DNA of 64,000 nt from JAQBGV01 sp032128395 (GCA_032128395.1 JAQBGV010000123.1:1-64000), one strand, 5' to 3'. Counted from the first letter of the stretch, positions 8,825 through 18,244 are shown. Program-made: numbers and translations. Notes: generated by a model not told the origin, from the letters alone.

Positions 8825-10024
8825 ATGGGGGGGATGATGCGAATACTGGCGGAAACGACCACGGCATTGCTCGCGGTGGTGCTCACGCTCATCCCCCCGG
8901 CGCGGATGACCCAGGAACCGCCGACCACCGGGGTGCTGCCCACGACGGGGGCGCTGGACCTCGAGGAATTCCGCCGGATCCAGTCCCAGCTCGAGCCGCC
9001 GCCCGACGAGCCGTGGCGGACGATCCCATGGAAGATCTCGCTCCTCGATGCGCAGCACATCGCTGTGGCCGAAGAGAAGCCGATCTTCATCTGGGCGATG
9101 GATGGACATCCGCTCGGGTGCACGTGAAACAACGGCGTGCTCGACCGTGCGTCGACCTTCGCGGACCCGGAGATCGTGGAGCTGCTCCGGACGAAGTTCA
9201 TCCCGGTGGCGATCGACCAGGCGTACCAACGGCGGCAGAAGGACGCGGAAGGCGAATTCTATCGAAAGATCGCCGGCCGGGGCCCGCGGAGCGATTTCCA
9301 GAACACGACGCAGGGGCTCTACATCGCGACCGCCGCCGGCGAGCTGTTGGTCTTCAACAACAACCGGGGACCGAAGCGCATCCGGAAGTTGATGAAGGAG
9401 GCGCTGGCGTCGTTCCATCCCCCCGAGACCGTGGCCATTGCGGCGGGAGAGCGCGACGCGCGGTACAGCCCCCGACCGCCGGAGGGGGGCCTCGTCGTCC
9501 GCGTTCGAGCGAGGATCCTCGACGGGTACGGCGAGACCGACGACCCGTGGAAGCGGATCTTCCACTCGGCGATCTCCCGCGACAATCTCTGGATCACCCG
9601 CGCGGAGCACGTCGCCCTGGCCGGCGGGGAATTCCCCGCGAGCTTGCAGCGACGTATTTCGCGGTTCCACCTGGTCGACAACACTCGGGGGGAGCCCCCG
9701 ATGTGGCGAGAAGAAGAGATCCGCCGCAGCGAGTGGAAACTGGCGGAGGGCAGCTGGAGCGGTCGGGTCGAGCTTCGAACGAAGGACGACCAGCGAGGAT
9801 ACGATGCCGAACTGCGAGGAGAGGTGACCGTCGTGGACGGGACGGTCACCGGCTTCGACTTCGTCGCACGGGGAAGTTTCTGGGGCGAGGGTCGCTACAC
9901 CGGGGGCGCTCCTGAGGGGAGGTTCCCGCTCGCGATCTCGTTCTCGCTGGCCGACGGCGCCGATACCGCGGATGCGATCCCCCCCCAAGGGTCGCGGGGG
10001 TGGGTTCGAGGCTATCTGGAGTGA
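8825..10024 (+). CDS. Selenoprotein, thioredoxin-like N-terminal region (TGA = Sec at 9125-9127)
   Basis: Read through the TGA at 9125, this is a single ~399-residue protein. An N-terminal hydrophobic segment (TALLAVVLTLIPPA) suggests export. A thioredoxin-like beginning follows (AEEKPIFIWAMDGHPLGCT, Sec, NNGVLDRASTFADPEIVELL). The Sec is preceded two residues earlier by Cys (Cys-Thr-Sec), a plausible redox pair. The frame continues uninterrupted for 299 codons with normal codon use, and a stem-loop follows the TGA. The C-terminal ~200 residues (EWKLAEGSWSGRVELRTKD) resemble a beta-rich domain I cannot name. Start choice between 8825, 8834 and 8837 is uncertain; GGAGAG lies before 8825. Read conventionally, it would be two fragments. 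Confidence 0.8.
9141..9155 (+). promoter_or_regulatory. Candidate bacterial SECIS hairpin (gene at 8825)
   Basis: A 5-bp stem TCGAC/GTCGA with loop CGTGC starts 13 nt after the TGA; the loop begins 19 nt after it. Bacterial SECIS elements lie inside the coding region, with the apical loop about 16-37 nt after the UGA and a G among the first two loop bases; this fits (loop base 2 is G). A C-C mismatch and a further G-C pair extend the stem. Confidence 0.55.
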
Positions 10025-10031
10025 TGTTCGA

Positions 10032-12026
10032 CTATTTCCGAATCCCCACGAACGTCCCCGTCGTGAGTTGCTGACCGTCGACACGCTTCCCTCGGAAGAT
10101 GATCGCCGAGCCGCCGGGGGCGACATCTTCGAGTTCTGTCGGCTGAGCGCCGGGGGGGAACTGCACGCGTGCGATCGGTTTTCCGAGCAGACTCTCGTGG
10201 ATCCGGCAGTGCCACCCCATCGCGTTCACACCGATGGAGAGGATGACCTCGTTCCCCGAGGATGAGAACGCGGAACGGAAGATGCCATGGTACCGGGCGA
10301 GTTCGGCGTGCGATTCGGTGTCGATCAGTAGAGTCCGACCGTCGATCATCCGCACGAGCAGCCGCGATCCATTCGGTGAGACGGTGACTTCGTCGAGTAC
10401 GGTGACTTCGAAGGGCGCGTTCAGCTCCTCCTCGATCGGAACTTCGTAGTCCTTCTGCCAGAGCTTCTTCTCCGAGGCATCCGACGCCTCGATTCGAATC
10501 GACCGGGGTCCGAACCGCTCGACCTTGTAGAGGGTCCCGTCTTCAGCGATGTCGCAGAGCCCGATGGGACCAAACCAGCGGCGATCGACCTTCCCCAGCG
10601 AAAAGTTCCACTGGACGACCCGCGGGGTGGTGTCGCTGTCCTCCTCGTACAACAGTCGAGTGGGGACCCGGAGGCGAGACTTCTCCGGCTCCCGCAGCGC
10701 ATCCAGGATCTCACGCTCCCGAGAGAGGGAGTGGCGGGTCGTCGTCAGCTTCTCGCGATCGATGAGAACGAGATCTCCCTTCCGGCGCAGGACTGCGTAG
10801 CGGATGCTCGCGGTGTAGAACTGCCCCGGCTCCGATCGCTGCTCGATCAGCGAGTTCGTGAACGGATTCCAGCGCACGAGTCGGCAGCGTTTTGCGTTCC
10901 TCACGCAGAACTGTATCGCGCCATCGCGAAGGATGCGGGCGTACTTGCGGTCGGCGTGCGAGATGTCCGGGTCGTCGATGAAGGATTTCTCGAACGGGAG
11001 GGCGGTCAGCTCCCCCCCCGAAGTCGCGTACACCAGATCCCCGCCGTGCGATGGGGTCAGCGTGGCGGGGACCGACGATCCGCATTCGACCTTCGCGTCG
11101 ATCCCGGCCTCCCCCGAAGTGCGGATCCGGTACACCACCCCCTTGCGGCCGAGGACCCCGCTGACCGTCAGACCTCCGACCCCATCCCCGGGGAATGACA
11201 CCGCACGGATCGTCGCTGCCGCGAGGCGCTCCGGCTTGGTGAACCGGACGAGCGGTGACCCCTTCCTCGTCTTGGGATCGATGTGCAAGATCGCCTCCTC
11301 GGTCACGGCCACGAAGCCGGCGATCCCCGCCACTCGGACGAGCGGAGCGCGGGCGATGTTCTCCGGAAACGAATCGGAGGCGCGTTTCCCGTCGGTGAGG
11401 GTCTTCTCCTGACCCCATTCGAAGATGTGGATCGTGCCATTTCGGGCGGCGACCGCGACGTGCGTGCCGGTTCCGCTGAAGACCAGCATCGACGCGTCGT
11501 CGTGCTCGGCGACCACCGCGCCGGTCGCAACGGCGATGATTCCCACCCTGGACGGGGTGCTGACGGTGAGGTGATTTCCGTCGGGGGAGAGTTCGAGGTG
11601 ATGGACGTAGTCTTCCCCGCCCCCTTCGTGCGGAGCGAGCGCTGCACTCCACCGGACTTTGCTCTTCGAGAGGTCGAAGCAGGTCACCTTTCCCTGACCG
11701 CGACCGATGTAGAGGGTCTTCTCCTCGGGTCCGAAGAGAAGCGCGGTGGGAGCGGAAGGACAATCGATCGAACGGATGGGATCGCCGAGATTCCCGGGGA
11801 TGAGTTCGATCTTCTCCTCTGCCCACATCGCGACCCGCCCTGTGATCGGACCGACCGCGACCCAGTGTGTCCGACAAGGGATGTGCATGTCGCCGGGACT
11901 CGGCAGCGCATCGAGAAACTCGTACTGCCAGGACTCTTCGGCGTTCGCCTCGCCGTCGAAACCGAGGAAGAGGGGGAGAGCCAGGAGGAGCGCGCAGGAA
12001 CTGCGGAGCATCGGCATCTTCTCCAT
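10032..12026 (-). CDS. Secreted WD40/PQQ-like beta-propeller protein
   Basis: This 664-residue protein has a signal peptide (MLRSSCALLLALPLFLGFDG, cleavage near ANA-EE). Many four-stranded-blade-like repeats follow: 'GRVAMWAEEKIELIPG', 'KVTCFDLSKSKVRWSAAL', 'HHLELSPDGNHLTVSTPS', 'GTIHIFEWGQEKTLTDG', 'VTVSPNGSRLLVRMIDG'. These 'LSPDG..L' and 'W' patterns are typical of WD40 or PQQ-type propellers. No enzyme motif is seen. It converges on the selenoprotein gene with a 7-bp gap and is divergent from the FG-GAP gene. GTG at 12035 is an alternative start. Probable extracytoplasmic interaction protein, ligand unknown. Confidence 0.75.
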   Translation of the reverse strand: MEKMPMLRSSCALLLALPLFLGFDGEANAEESWQYEFLDALPSPGDMHIPCRTHWVAVGPITGRVAMWAEEKIELIPGNLGDPIRSIDCPSAPTALLFGPEEKTLYIGRGQGKVTCFDLSKSKVRWSAALAPHEGGGEDYVHHLELSPDGNHLTVSTPSRVGIIAVATGAVVAEHDDASMLVFSGTGTHVAVAARNGTIHIFEWGQEKTLTDGKRASDSFPENIARAPLVRVAGIAGFVAVTEEAILHIDPKTRKGSPLVRFTKPERLAAATIRAVSFPGDGVGGLTVSGVLGRKGVVYRIRTSGEAGIDAKVECGSSVPATLTPSHGGDLVYATSGGELTALPFEKSFIDDPDISHADRKYARILRDGAIQFCVRNAKRCRLVRWNPFTNSLIEQRSEPGQFYTASIRYAVLRRKGDLVLIDREKLTTTRHSLSREREILDALREPEKSRLRVPTRLLYEEDSDTTPRVVQWNFSLGKVDRRWFGPIGLCDIAEDGTLYKVERFGPRSIRIEASDASEKKLWQKDYEVPIEEELNAPFEVTVLDEVTVSPNGSRLLVRMIDGRTLLIDTESHAELARYHGIFRSAFSSSGNEVILSIGVNAMGWHCRIHESLLGKPIARVQFPPGAQPTELEDVAPGGSAIIFRGKRVDGQQLTTGTFVGIRK

Positions 12027-12170
12027 CTCGTGCACTGTGGAGATCCGGCGGGCGGCCCTGGACATCCTAGACGGTCGAGATCGGTCGTGCCCGAATGATC
12101 TGGTGCGAGGAAGTTCTGGGTCGATGGCGGCGCGATCCCGAGGGACAATGAGGCCCTGCAGGAGATCGAC

Positions 12171-13601
12171 ATGAACCAGAGCCATCCCCGAACGATCCGA
12201 GTCGTAGTCGTCGGTATCTCGATCGCGTTCACAGTCCTCTCGTTCTCCTCCCCGGCGTCCGCCCAGAACATCTTCTCCGACGTGGGGCTGGCGGTGCCGG
12301 TCGGGAACAATCCGCTCTCCGTGGCTCTCGGCGATGTCGATCTCGACGGCGATCTCGACATCGTCACCTCGTCCGATTTCGGGGCGAACATTCGCCTCGG
12401 CGATGGCCAGGGAGGCTTCTCCGTCACGGGACCCGACATCGGAATCGGCAACTGCGATTTCGTGACGCTCGGGGATGTCGATTCCGACGGAGATCTGGAT
12501 CTCGTGACGTTGACGCAGGTGCTGACGGTTCATCTGAATGACGGGACCGGTCTCTTCGACCCGATCGGTTTTTCGGTCCCGGTGGGGTCGAATCCGGAGG
12601 AGGTCTCACTCGCAGATGTGGATGGCGACGGGGACCTCGACATCATCTGCGCGAACCGGGGCAGCGGCACTTGTAGCATCCGCCTCGGAGATGGCAGCGG
12701 CGGGTTCGCATCCACAGGTCAGGATGTCCCGGCGGGGACGGACGCCGTGACGTTCGGCGATGTCGATCTCGACGGCGACCTCGACTTCGTGAGCGTTGGT
12801 TCCAATCCGCTCACCGGATCGGTGAGCGTGCGGACCAACGACGGAAGCGGCAACTTCGTGGCGGTCTTCCCTGAAATCGTCATCCCGGCTGGACCGATGG
12901 ACGTCGAGCTCGCGGACCTGGATGGCGACGGCGACCTCGACCTGGTCACTGCGAACGGCAACACGAGTTCTTGCAGCGTCCGTCTCGGCGACGGATCGGG
13001 AAGCTTCGCTGCGACCGGTCAAGAAGTGATGGTGGAGTCGCTGACCCTTTCCCTCGCCCTCGGGGACGTGGACGGTGATGCGATCACCGATCTCGTCACC
13101 GCGAATCTCTGGGACTTGACCTGCAGCGTCCGCCTCGGGGTGGGAGATGGATCGTTCCAGCCGACCGGGCAGAACGTCCCGATCGGCCCGACGACCACCA
13201 CCTTTTCCCTCAACTTCACCACCGCTGTCGCGCTCGGCGACGTGAACGGAGACGCCCGGCTCGATCTCGTCGCCACCCACATCGCCGGATTCTTCGCCGA
13301 CGTCGCGGCGGTGCGCCTGAACGTCAGCGCGAGATTCCGTCGAGGGGATGCGAACGACGATGGTTCGGTCGATGTGGCCGATCCGATCTTCACTCTCACC
13401 TACCTCTTCGGCGGAGGTTCGCTCTCCTGCCACGATGCGGCGGACGTCAACGACGACGGGGCTCTCGACGTGGCCGATCCGGTCTACGGCTTGGCATATC
13501 TCTTCGGCAGCGGTCCACCCCCGCCGGAGCCCCTCGCGGTCTGCGACTCCGATCCGACTCCGGACCCGCTCGCGTGCTTCGAGTCCACCGCCTGCCCCTG
13601 A
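12171..13601 (+). CDS. Secreted FG-GAP/VCBS repeat protein with dockerin-like C-terminus
   Basis: This 476-residue protein has a signal peptide ending in ASA-Q. About seven FG-GAP/VCBS repeats follow, each with a calcium-type loop such as DVDLDGDLDIVT, DVDSDGDLDLVT, DVDGDGDLDIIC and DLDGDGDLDLVT; these normally form an integrin-like beta-propeller. Residues ~390-460 hold two dockerin-like Asp-rich repeats (RGDANDDGSVDVADPIFTL and DVNDDGALDVADPVYGL), then a Cys-containing tail (ACFESTACP). A GGAG ribosome-binding site precedes the ATG. The divergent propeller gene shares its 144-bp upstream region. Likely extracellular, possibly anchored or assembled through the dockerin-like repeats. Confidence 0.88.
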   Translation: MNQSHPRTIRVVVVGISIAFTVLSFSSPASAQNIFSDVGLAVPVGNNPLSVALGDVDLDGDLDIVTSSDFGANIRLGDGQGGFSVTGPDIGIGNCDFVTLGDVDSDGDLDLVTLTQVLTVHLNDGTGLFDPIGFSVPVGSNPEEVSLADVDGDGDLDIICANRGSGTCSIRLGDGSGGFASTGQDVPAGTDAVTFGDVDLDGDLDFVSVGSNPLTGSVSVRTNDGSGNFVAVFPEIVIPAGPMDVELADLDGDGDLDLVTANGNTSSCSVRLGDGSGSFAATGQEVMVESLTLSLALGDVDGDAITDLVTANLWDLTCSVRLGVGDGSFQPTGQNVPIGPTTTTFSLNFTTAVALGDVNGDARLDLVATHIAGFFADVAAVRLNVSARFRRGDANDDGSVDVADPIFTLTYLFGGGSLSCHDAADVNDDGALDVADPVYGLAYLFGSGPPPPEPLAVCDSDPTPDPLACFESTACP

Positions 13602-13674
13602 CCTGTTCGAACTTCGATGTATTGGTTCTCCCCCTCCGATCGACCTCTAGAGAGGACGATCTTGGAGGTGAACG

Positions 13675-14823
13675 ATGCGGCGCGAGCAGACCATCGGCTG
13701 GGCGATCTTGGGTGCGCTCTCCCTCGGAGCACTGCTCCATATCGCTGCGAGCTGGGCAGAGGGTGCAGAGAAGGGACTTGCCGTCCACGAGTGGGGGACC
13801 TTCACCTCGGTGTCAGGTACCGACGGGGAGCTCCTCGAGTGGCGCCCACTGCTCGGCCCCGACGACCTCCCGGGATTCATCTACGGGCCGAACGGCAGCC
13901 GCGGCGACTTGCGAAAGGGTCGTCGAGGGAAGCTGAGCCGGACCGCGACCGTGCGCATGGAGACGCCGGTCGTGTACTTCTACTCCGATCGGGCGATCGA
14001 CGTGTCGCTCAGAGTCGAGTTCCCCCTAGGATGGATCACCGAGTGGTTCCCCGCGGCGGATGAGATCGAGCGAGGGCTCGACTGGGTCCGGGTCTCGGTC
14101 GTGCCCGACACGCCGAACGCCTTCCCCCGAGAAGATGCGCCGAGCCACTACTATCCGGCCCGCGAGACCGACGCCGCTCCTCTTCGCGTCGGGGAGGAGA
14201 GCGAGAAGTTCCTCTTCTACCGCGGCCTCGGAACTTTCGACCTTCCTCTGCGCGTGTCGCTCTCCGACTCGAAGCTCACGCTACGAAACCAAGTGCGCGA
14301 CCCGCTCGCTCCGGTGCTCGTCTTCGAGAATCGCGGGGGGCGGACCGGGGTGAGGGTGATCCCGAAGCTCGAGGGACAGGCGATCGTGGACCGTCCGGAG
14401 CTCACCGCGGGGACCGATCGAGTGAAAGCCGTTCTCCTCGGGGCGCTGGTCGCACATGGCCTGTACAAGAAGGAGGCCGCCGCGATGATTCGCACATGGG
14501 AGGACACCTGGTTCGAAGAGGGACTGCGGGTCTTCTCCATCGTTCCCCGGACAGTGACCGACGATCTCCTGCCGCTCACGATCTCGCCGCGTCCCACCAC
14601 GCTCGTCCGGGTCCTGGTCTCCCGCATCGAAGTGCTCGCCCCGGAGCTAGAGGCTGCCGTGGCGCAGGCGATCGACAAGATCCTCGACCCAGAGCGTGGG
14701 GAGGAAGGACGCCGAGACCTCGTGGGGCTGGGTCGGTTCGCCGAACCGATCTTGAGGCGTTCCTTGAACGAGTCCCAAGACCCGGCAGTCCGCGCGATCC
14801 TCCTCGCGGCCCTCTACCACTGA
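13675..14823 (+). CDS. Conserved-looking secreted/membrane-anchored protein, unknown function
   Basis: This 382-residue protein has an N-terminal hydrophobic segment (WAILGALSLGALLHIAASWA), then 'AVHEWGTFTSVSGTDGELLE', a PGFIYGP segment and 'TVRMETPVVYFYSDRAIDVS'. I have the impression that this opening recurs in planctomycete secreted proteins, but I cannot name the family. The middle is beta-rich and the C-terminus helical. An excellent GGAGGTG ribosome-binding site precedes the ATG. It stands alone between the FG-GAP and cyclic-di-AMP genes. No catalytic motif recognised. Confidence 0.75.
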   Translation: MRREQTIGWAILGALSLGALLHIAASWAEGAEKGLAVHEWGTFTSVSGTDGELLEWRPLLGPDDLPGFIYGPNGSRGDLRKGRRGKLSRTATVRMETPVVYFYSDRAIDVSLRVEFPLGWITEWFPAADEIERGLDWVRVSVVPDTPNAFPREDAPSHYYPARETDAAPLRVGEESEKFLFYRGLGTFDLPLRVSLSDSKLTLRNQVRDPLAPVLVFENRGGRTGVRVIPKLEGQAIVDRPELTAGTDRVKAVLLGALVAHGLYKKEAAAMIRTWEDTWFEEGLRVFSIVPRTVTDDLLPLTISPRPTTLVRVLVSRIEVLAPELEAAVAQAIDKILDPERGEEGRRDLVGLGRFAEPILRRSLNESQDPAVRAILLAALYH

Positions 14824-14931
14824 TCCCGCATCCCCGATCTCCTCGGCAGGAGAAAGCACATCGCACGGACCATTCGGGTACCTTGATTCCGACCCCCGCG
14901 CGGGTGGATGCGGGGGAGCCGAAGGGGGCCC

Positions 14932-16110
14932 GTGAGTTTCGTAGAAGTGCTCGACGTCGTGCTCACCGCGGTGCCGATCTACGCATTGATGGTCAATTTT
15001 CGCCGGGCGCGATCGTCCCTCGTCTTCATGGGGATCTTCATCTCCGGGCTCTGCTACCTCGCGGCCCGACTTCTCGGCCTGAAACTCCTCGCGATGCTCA
15101 TCCAGGGCTTCTTCGCGGTGATCCTGTTCGCCATCATCGTGATCTTCCAGGAAGAGTTGCGCCAGATGTTCGAGGGGATCGCCGTGCGCGTCCTCGGAGG
15201 GCGATGGAGGAGGCGACGGGGCTCGCGCGCGGGGCGGCCGGATGTCGAGGTGCTGGTGAAGACCGCGACCTCGCTCGCCGAAGATCGAATCGGCGCGTTG
15301 ATCGTCCTCGAGGGAGCCTCATCCCTCTCCAGGCACTTGCAGGGTGGGGTGAAGCTCGACGGAGAACTCAGCGTTCCGCTGCTCGAGAGCATCTTCGACC
15401 CGAGTTCACACGGCCACGATGGGGCGGTGGTGATCGCCGGAGGCCGAGTGACTCAGTTCTCCTGCCGGCTTCCCCTCTCTTCCTCGACCGATGGGGTCCT
15501 GGAGGAACGAGGGACACGCCACGCGGCGGCCCTCGGCCTCGCGGAACGCTCGGACGCCCTCTGCCTGGTGGTGTCGGAGGAGAAGGGCACGATCTCGATC
15601 GCGCGAAACGGACGCCTCGAACCGGTCTCCGATCCGACCAGCCTCGACACGCAACTCGACGAGTTCCTGGCGGGGGCCGATCCTCATGCGGTCCGAACCC
15701 TCCTCAGTGGGGGGAGGCACGGCGCCACCCTGAAAGCCGCGGCGCTCGCTCTGTCGATGGCGATGTGGTTCTTCCTGATCCACGAGTCGGCGATCGCCTA
15801 CGACAGATTCCAGGTATCTGTCGTCACCTCGGAAGCTCCGACTGGATACTCGCTGAAGAAGCTCGAGCCGCTCGAGGTGAGTGTCGAGTTGTCCGGCCCG
15901 CGACGCGCGTTCTACTTCGTGCAGGGCTCGGATCTCCGATTGAACGTGCGGATCCTCGATGCCGGACCCGGGCAACAGACGCTGCCCCTGTCCGCCTCGG
16001 ACCTGGACCTTCCGGAGGGATTGAAATTCGAGAAGTTCCTCCCGGACGCGATCCGAGTGACGCTCGAGCCGAAGGGTTCAGCGCCGGCGGTTCGAGACGT
16101 CAAGGAGTAG
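14932..16110 (+). CDS. cdaA: Di-adenylate cyclase CdaA fused to a YbbR/CdaR-like domain
   Basis: This 392-residue membrane protein has three N-terminal helices in the CdaA pattern (VEVLDVVLTAVPIYALMVNF, 'FISGLCYLAARLLGL', 'FFAVILFAIIVIFQEELRQM'). The DAC domain follows, with DGA at ~163-165 and GTRHAAALG at ~195; the usual signature is GTRHRAA, so one position differs. It should make c-di-AMP from two ATP. After ~residue 265 comes another membrane helix (ALALSMAMWFFLIHES) and one YbbR-like repeat (FQVSVVTSEAP to IRVTLEPKG). CdaR, with YbbR repeats, is the usual separately encoded regulator; here it appears fused. GTG 14932 is chosen; ATG 14908 is possible. The 3' end overlaps the convergent pseudokinase gene by 33 bp. 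Confidence 0.85.
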   Translation: MSFVEVLDVVLTAVPIYALMVNFRRARSSLVFMGIFISGLCYLAARLLGLKLLAMLIQGFFAVILFAIIVIFQEELRQMFEGIAVRVLGGRWRRRRGSRAGRPDVEVLVKTATSLAEDRIGALIVLEGASSLSRHLQGGVKLDGELSVPLLESIFDPSSHGHDGAVVIAGGRVTQFSCRLPLSSSTDGVLEERGTRHAAALGLAERSDALCLVVSEEKGTISIARNGRLEPVSDPTSLDTQLDEFLAGADPHAVRTLLSGGRHGATLKAAALALSMAMWFFLIHESAIAYDRFQVSVVTSEAPTGYSLKKLEPLEVSVELSGPRRAFYFVQGSDLRLNVRILDAGPGQQTLPLSASDLDLPEGLKFEKFLPDAIRVTLEPKGSAPAVRDVKE

Positions 16111-17196
16111 CCATCGCAAGATGATGAAGGGCAGCAGCACCGGGAGGAGCACGATCTTCACGAGGTCGAAGATGGCGCTGCGCGGCTTGTAGGGGGCCGG
16201 GGTCGAGGAGTGGCGCACGGACATGCTCGACGGCGAGAGGGCGCGTCGGACCTTCTTGGACGCGCGCAGCGCGCCGCTGCCCTGGAAGCGGGTGATCGCC
16301 TTGCTCAATGCCGACCGAGCGGCCTTCGCGTCGGGGAAGCGATCCTTCGGCCCGTTCGAGAGGCATCGGCCGAGGAATGCCTGCGTCTCGGCGGAGAAGG
16401 ACTCGATCGCGGATCTCGCCGGCTGCTCGCCGGTGCGGTGATCGCGCGCTTTGATCCCGGTCAGCAAGTAGAGGACGAGGGCGCCGAGTGAGTAGATGTC
16501 GGAGCGGCGGTCGAGGGACGCCCTCCCCTCTTCCACTTCGGGCGCGGCGAAACCGAAATCGGTGAGGGGGACGACGAGAGCGTCTCGCACGACGACCCCG
16601 CCCTCATCGCTCTTCTGGTAGTTCGCGCAGCTCGCGACCCAGATCCGATCGTGATCGGACGCATCGACCAGAATGTCTTCCGCCCGCAGCTCGTAGGCGA
16701 GCACCCGCCAGCGGTGCAGATCGATGAGCAGGTCGCAGAGCCTCAGCCCGAGCCGGAGCGCACGCTCCTCTGGGAGCCGTTTTTCCCGCCCGATGAGCAC
16801 ATCGAGCGGCTCTCCCGCGAAGGTCTCGGTGATGAGCACCGGCTCGATCCCGCGGAGCATCTTGCCGCTCTTCCCTCCGAACTTCTCCTGGGTGTTCTTG
16901 CAAGTGAAGAAGTCCACCGGCTCCGGGAGGAAGTTGAGCGGCAGGGTGAGCATCTCCGCCTCGTGGAGGAGACGACGCCTGACGTTCTCGACGTAGTTCT
17001 CGTTGGTGAGGAGACGCTTCTCGTACCGACAGACGGTCAGCGTGACCCGGTGGTCGGTGAGGTCGTCACGGAGGCTGCGGGCGAGATAGGAATTCCGGTA
17101 CCGGGTCGACTGGAGCAATTCCAGGACCTCCCAACGGCTGGAGAACTCGGTCTCCTCGCCGCTCTCTCGGAGCACCGTATTCGCCTTGAGTTCCAC
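16078..17196 (-). CDS. Membrane-anchored pseudokinase (Ser/Thr kinase fold)
   Basis: This 372-residue protein has a kinase-like C-lobe ('TDFGFAAPEVEEGRASLDRR' then 'SDIYSLGALVLYLLTG'). The expected catalytic HRDLKxxN loop is replaced by YELRAEDIL and the DFG magnesium motif by 'WVASCANYQ', so phosphotransfer is unlikely. The C-terminus has a strong membrane helix (VKIVLLPVLLPFIILRWLLL) followed by basic residues. GTG start with GAGGTG ribosome-binding site, 4 bp after the kinase gene: last gene of the five-gene signalling operon. Likely a regulatory or scaffold partner of the active kinase. Confidence 0.8.
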   Translation of the reverse strand: MELKANTVLRESGEETEFSSRWEVLELLQSTRYRNSYLARSLRDDLTDHRVTLTVCRYEKRLLTNENYVENVRRRLLHEAEMLTLPLNFLPEPVDFFTCKNTQEKFGGKSGKMLRGIEPVLITETFAGEPLDVLIGREKRLPEERALRLGLRLCDLLIDLHRWRVLAYELRAEDILVDASDHDRIWVASCANYQKSDEGGVVVRDALVVPLTDFGFAAPEVEEGRASLDRRSDIYSLGALVLYLLTGIKARDHRTGEQPARSAIESFSAETQAFLGRCLSNGPKDRFPDAKAARSALSKAITRFQGSGALRASKKVRRALSPSSMSVRHSSTPAPYKPRSAIFDLVKIVLLPVLLPFIILRWLLLDVSNRRR

Positions 17197-17200
17197 CGGT

Positions 17201-18244
17201 TCACCTCACCAGTCGATCGAGGACGACGACCATCTCTGCCGCGGTGTTGAACCGTCGCTCCGGGTCTCGCTCGAGCGACTTGGCGATGAGGTCGCGGAGC
17301 GAAGGGTCGATCCCGGCGGGAAGTTCGTCCGGAGAGAGGGTCGGGAACTGGTTCGTCACGGGGTCGGCGAGGCGCGTCGGGTCCTTCCGCGCGAAGATTC
17401 TCCAGAGGAGAGCCCCTGCCGAGTAGAGATCGGCGCGGCCGTCGACCCGGTCCGAGGACGAGAAGAGCGTCTGGAGCTCCGGGGCCGCGTACCCGTAGGT
17501 GAGCGCTCCCTTCTGCTCCTTCCGCTTCTTCTTGTCGATGACCGGCATCGCCCCGCCGAAGTCGATCAGCGTCATCCGATGGCGTCGATCGACCAGGATG
17601 TTCTCCGGTTTCAGGTCGAGATAGAGCATCTGCAGCTTGGTACCGTCCTCACGGGTCCGTGGCGTGTGCATCTTCGAGAGGGTGACCAGGACATCGCGCA
17701 CGATGCGGAGGAGAACCTTCTCGGGGAGCACGTCGATGAGCTCTCCCACCGGCAGCCCCAGGATTCGCTCCATCACGAGATACGGCTCTCGGTGGACCTC
17801 GATACGAACCCCGAGGAACTTGTGGACCTCTTCCTGCTCGAGTTTCCCGAACGGGTAGGTCTTGTGGAGGAACTCCACGTTTTGGTCATAGAAGAAGTCG
17901 TTGAGGTGGGGGACGTTGTTGATCCCCCGGGCGCGCAGCTCCGTGAGGATGCGGCGCTCCCGTCGAAACATTTGGCGCAATTGATAGATGTTGTAGATCG
18001 CCTTCTGGCGGTCGAACGCGAACTCCGAGGCCTGGTACTTGATCGCCTTGATCAGCACTTCGTTGCCGCGGAGCTTCTTGTCCCTGGCCTGGAGGATGAT
18101 TCCCATCCCGCCGTACGCGAGGACCTCTTTGATCTCGTAGCGCCCCGCCTGGAGAGTCTCCTGCATCTGCAGGATCTTCCCCTTCTCACCGCCTCGCTTG
18201 AATTCGAGATCGATGATTTCCGCGGTGGCGCTACGAGATCCCAT
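17201..18244 (-). CDS. Ser/Thr protein kinase (Hanks type)
   Basis: This 347-residue soluble kinase has a glycine-rich loop region (VLAYGGMGIILQARD), the VAIK-type lysine in 'EVLIKAIKYQ', the catalytic loop 'YLDLKPENIL' (about residue 209) and DFG in 'LIDFGGA' (about residue 226). APE is present in 'YGYAAPELQ'. All key residues for phosphotransfer are therefore present. A ~70-residue insert rich in charged and aromatic residues sits in the N-lobe (IYNIYQLRQMFRRERRIL...). The GAGGAG ribosome-binding site overlaps the stop of the FHA gene. It probably phosphorylates the VWA and FHA partners, opposed by the PP2C phosphatase of the same operon. Confidence 0.9.
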   Translation of the reverse strand: MGSRSATAEIIDLEFKRGGEKGKILQMQETLQAGRYEIKEVLAYGGMGIILQARDKKLRGNEVLIKAIKYQASEFAFDRQKAIYNIYQLRQMFRRERRILTELRARGINNVPHLNDFFYDQNVEFLHKTYPFGKLEQEEVHKFLGVRIEVHREPYLVMERILGLPVGELIDVLPEKVLLRIVRDVLVTLSKMHTPRTREDGTKLQMLYLDLKPENILVDRRHRMTLIDFGGAMPVIDKKKRKEQKGALTYGYAAPELQTLFSSSDRVDGRADLYSAGALLWRIFARKDPTRLADPVTNQFPTLSPDELPAGIDPSLRDLIAKSLERDPERRFNTAAEMVVVLDRLVR

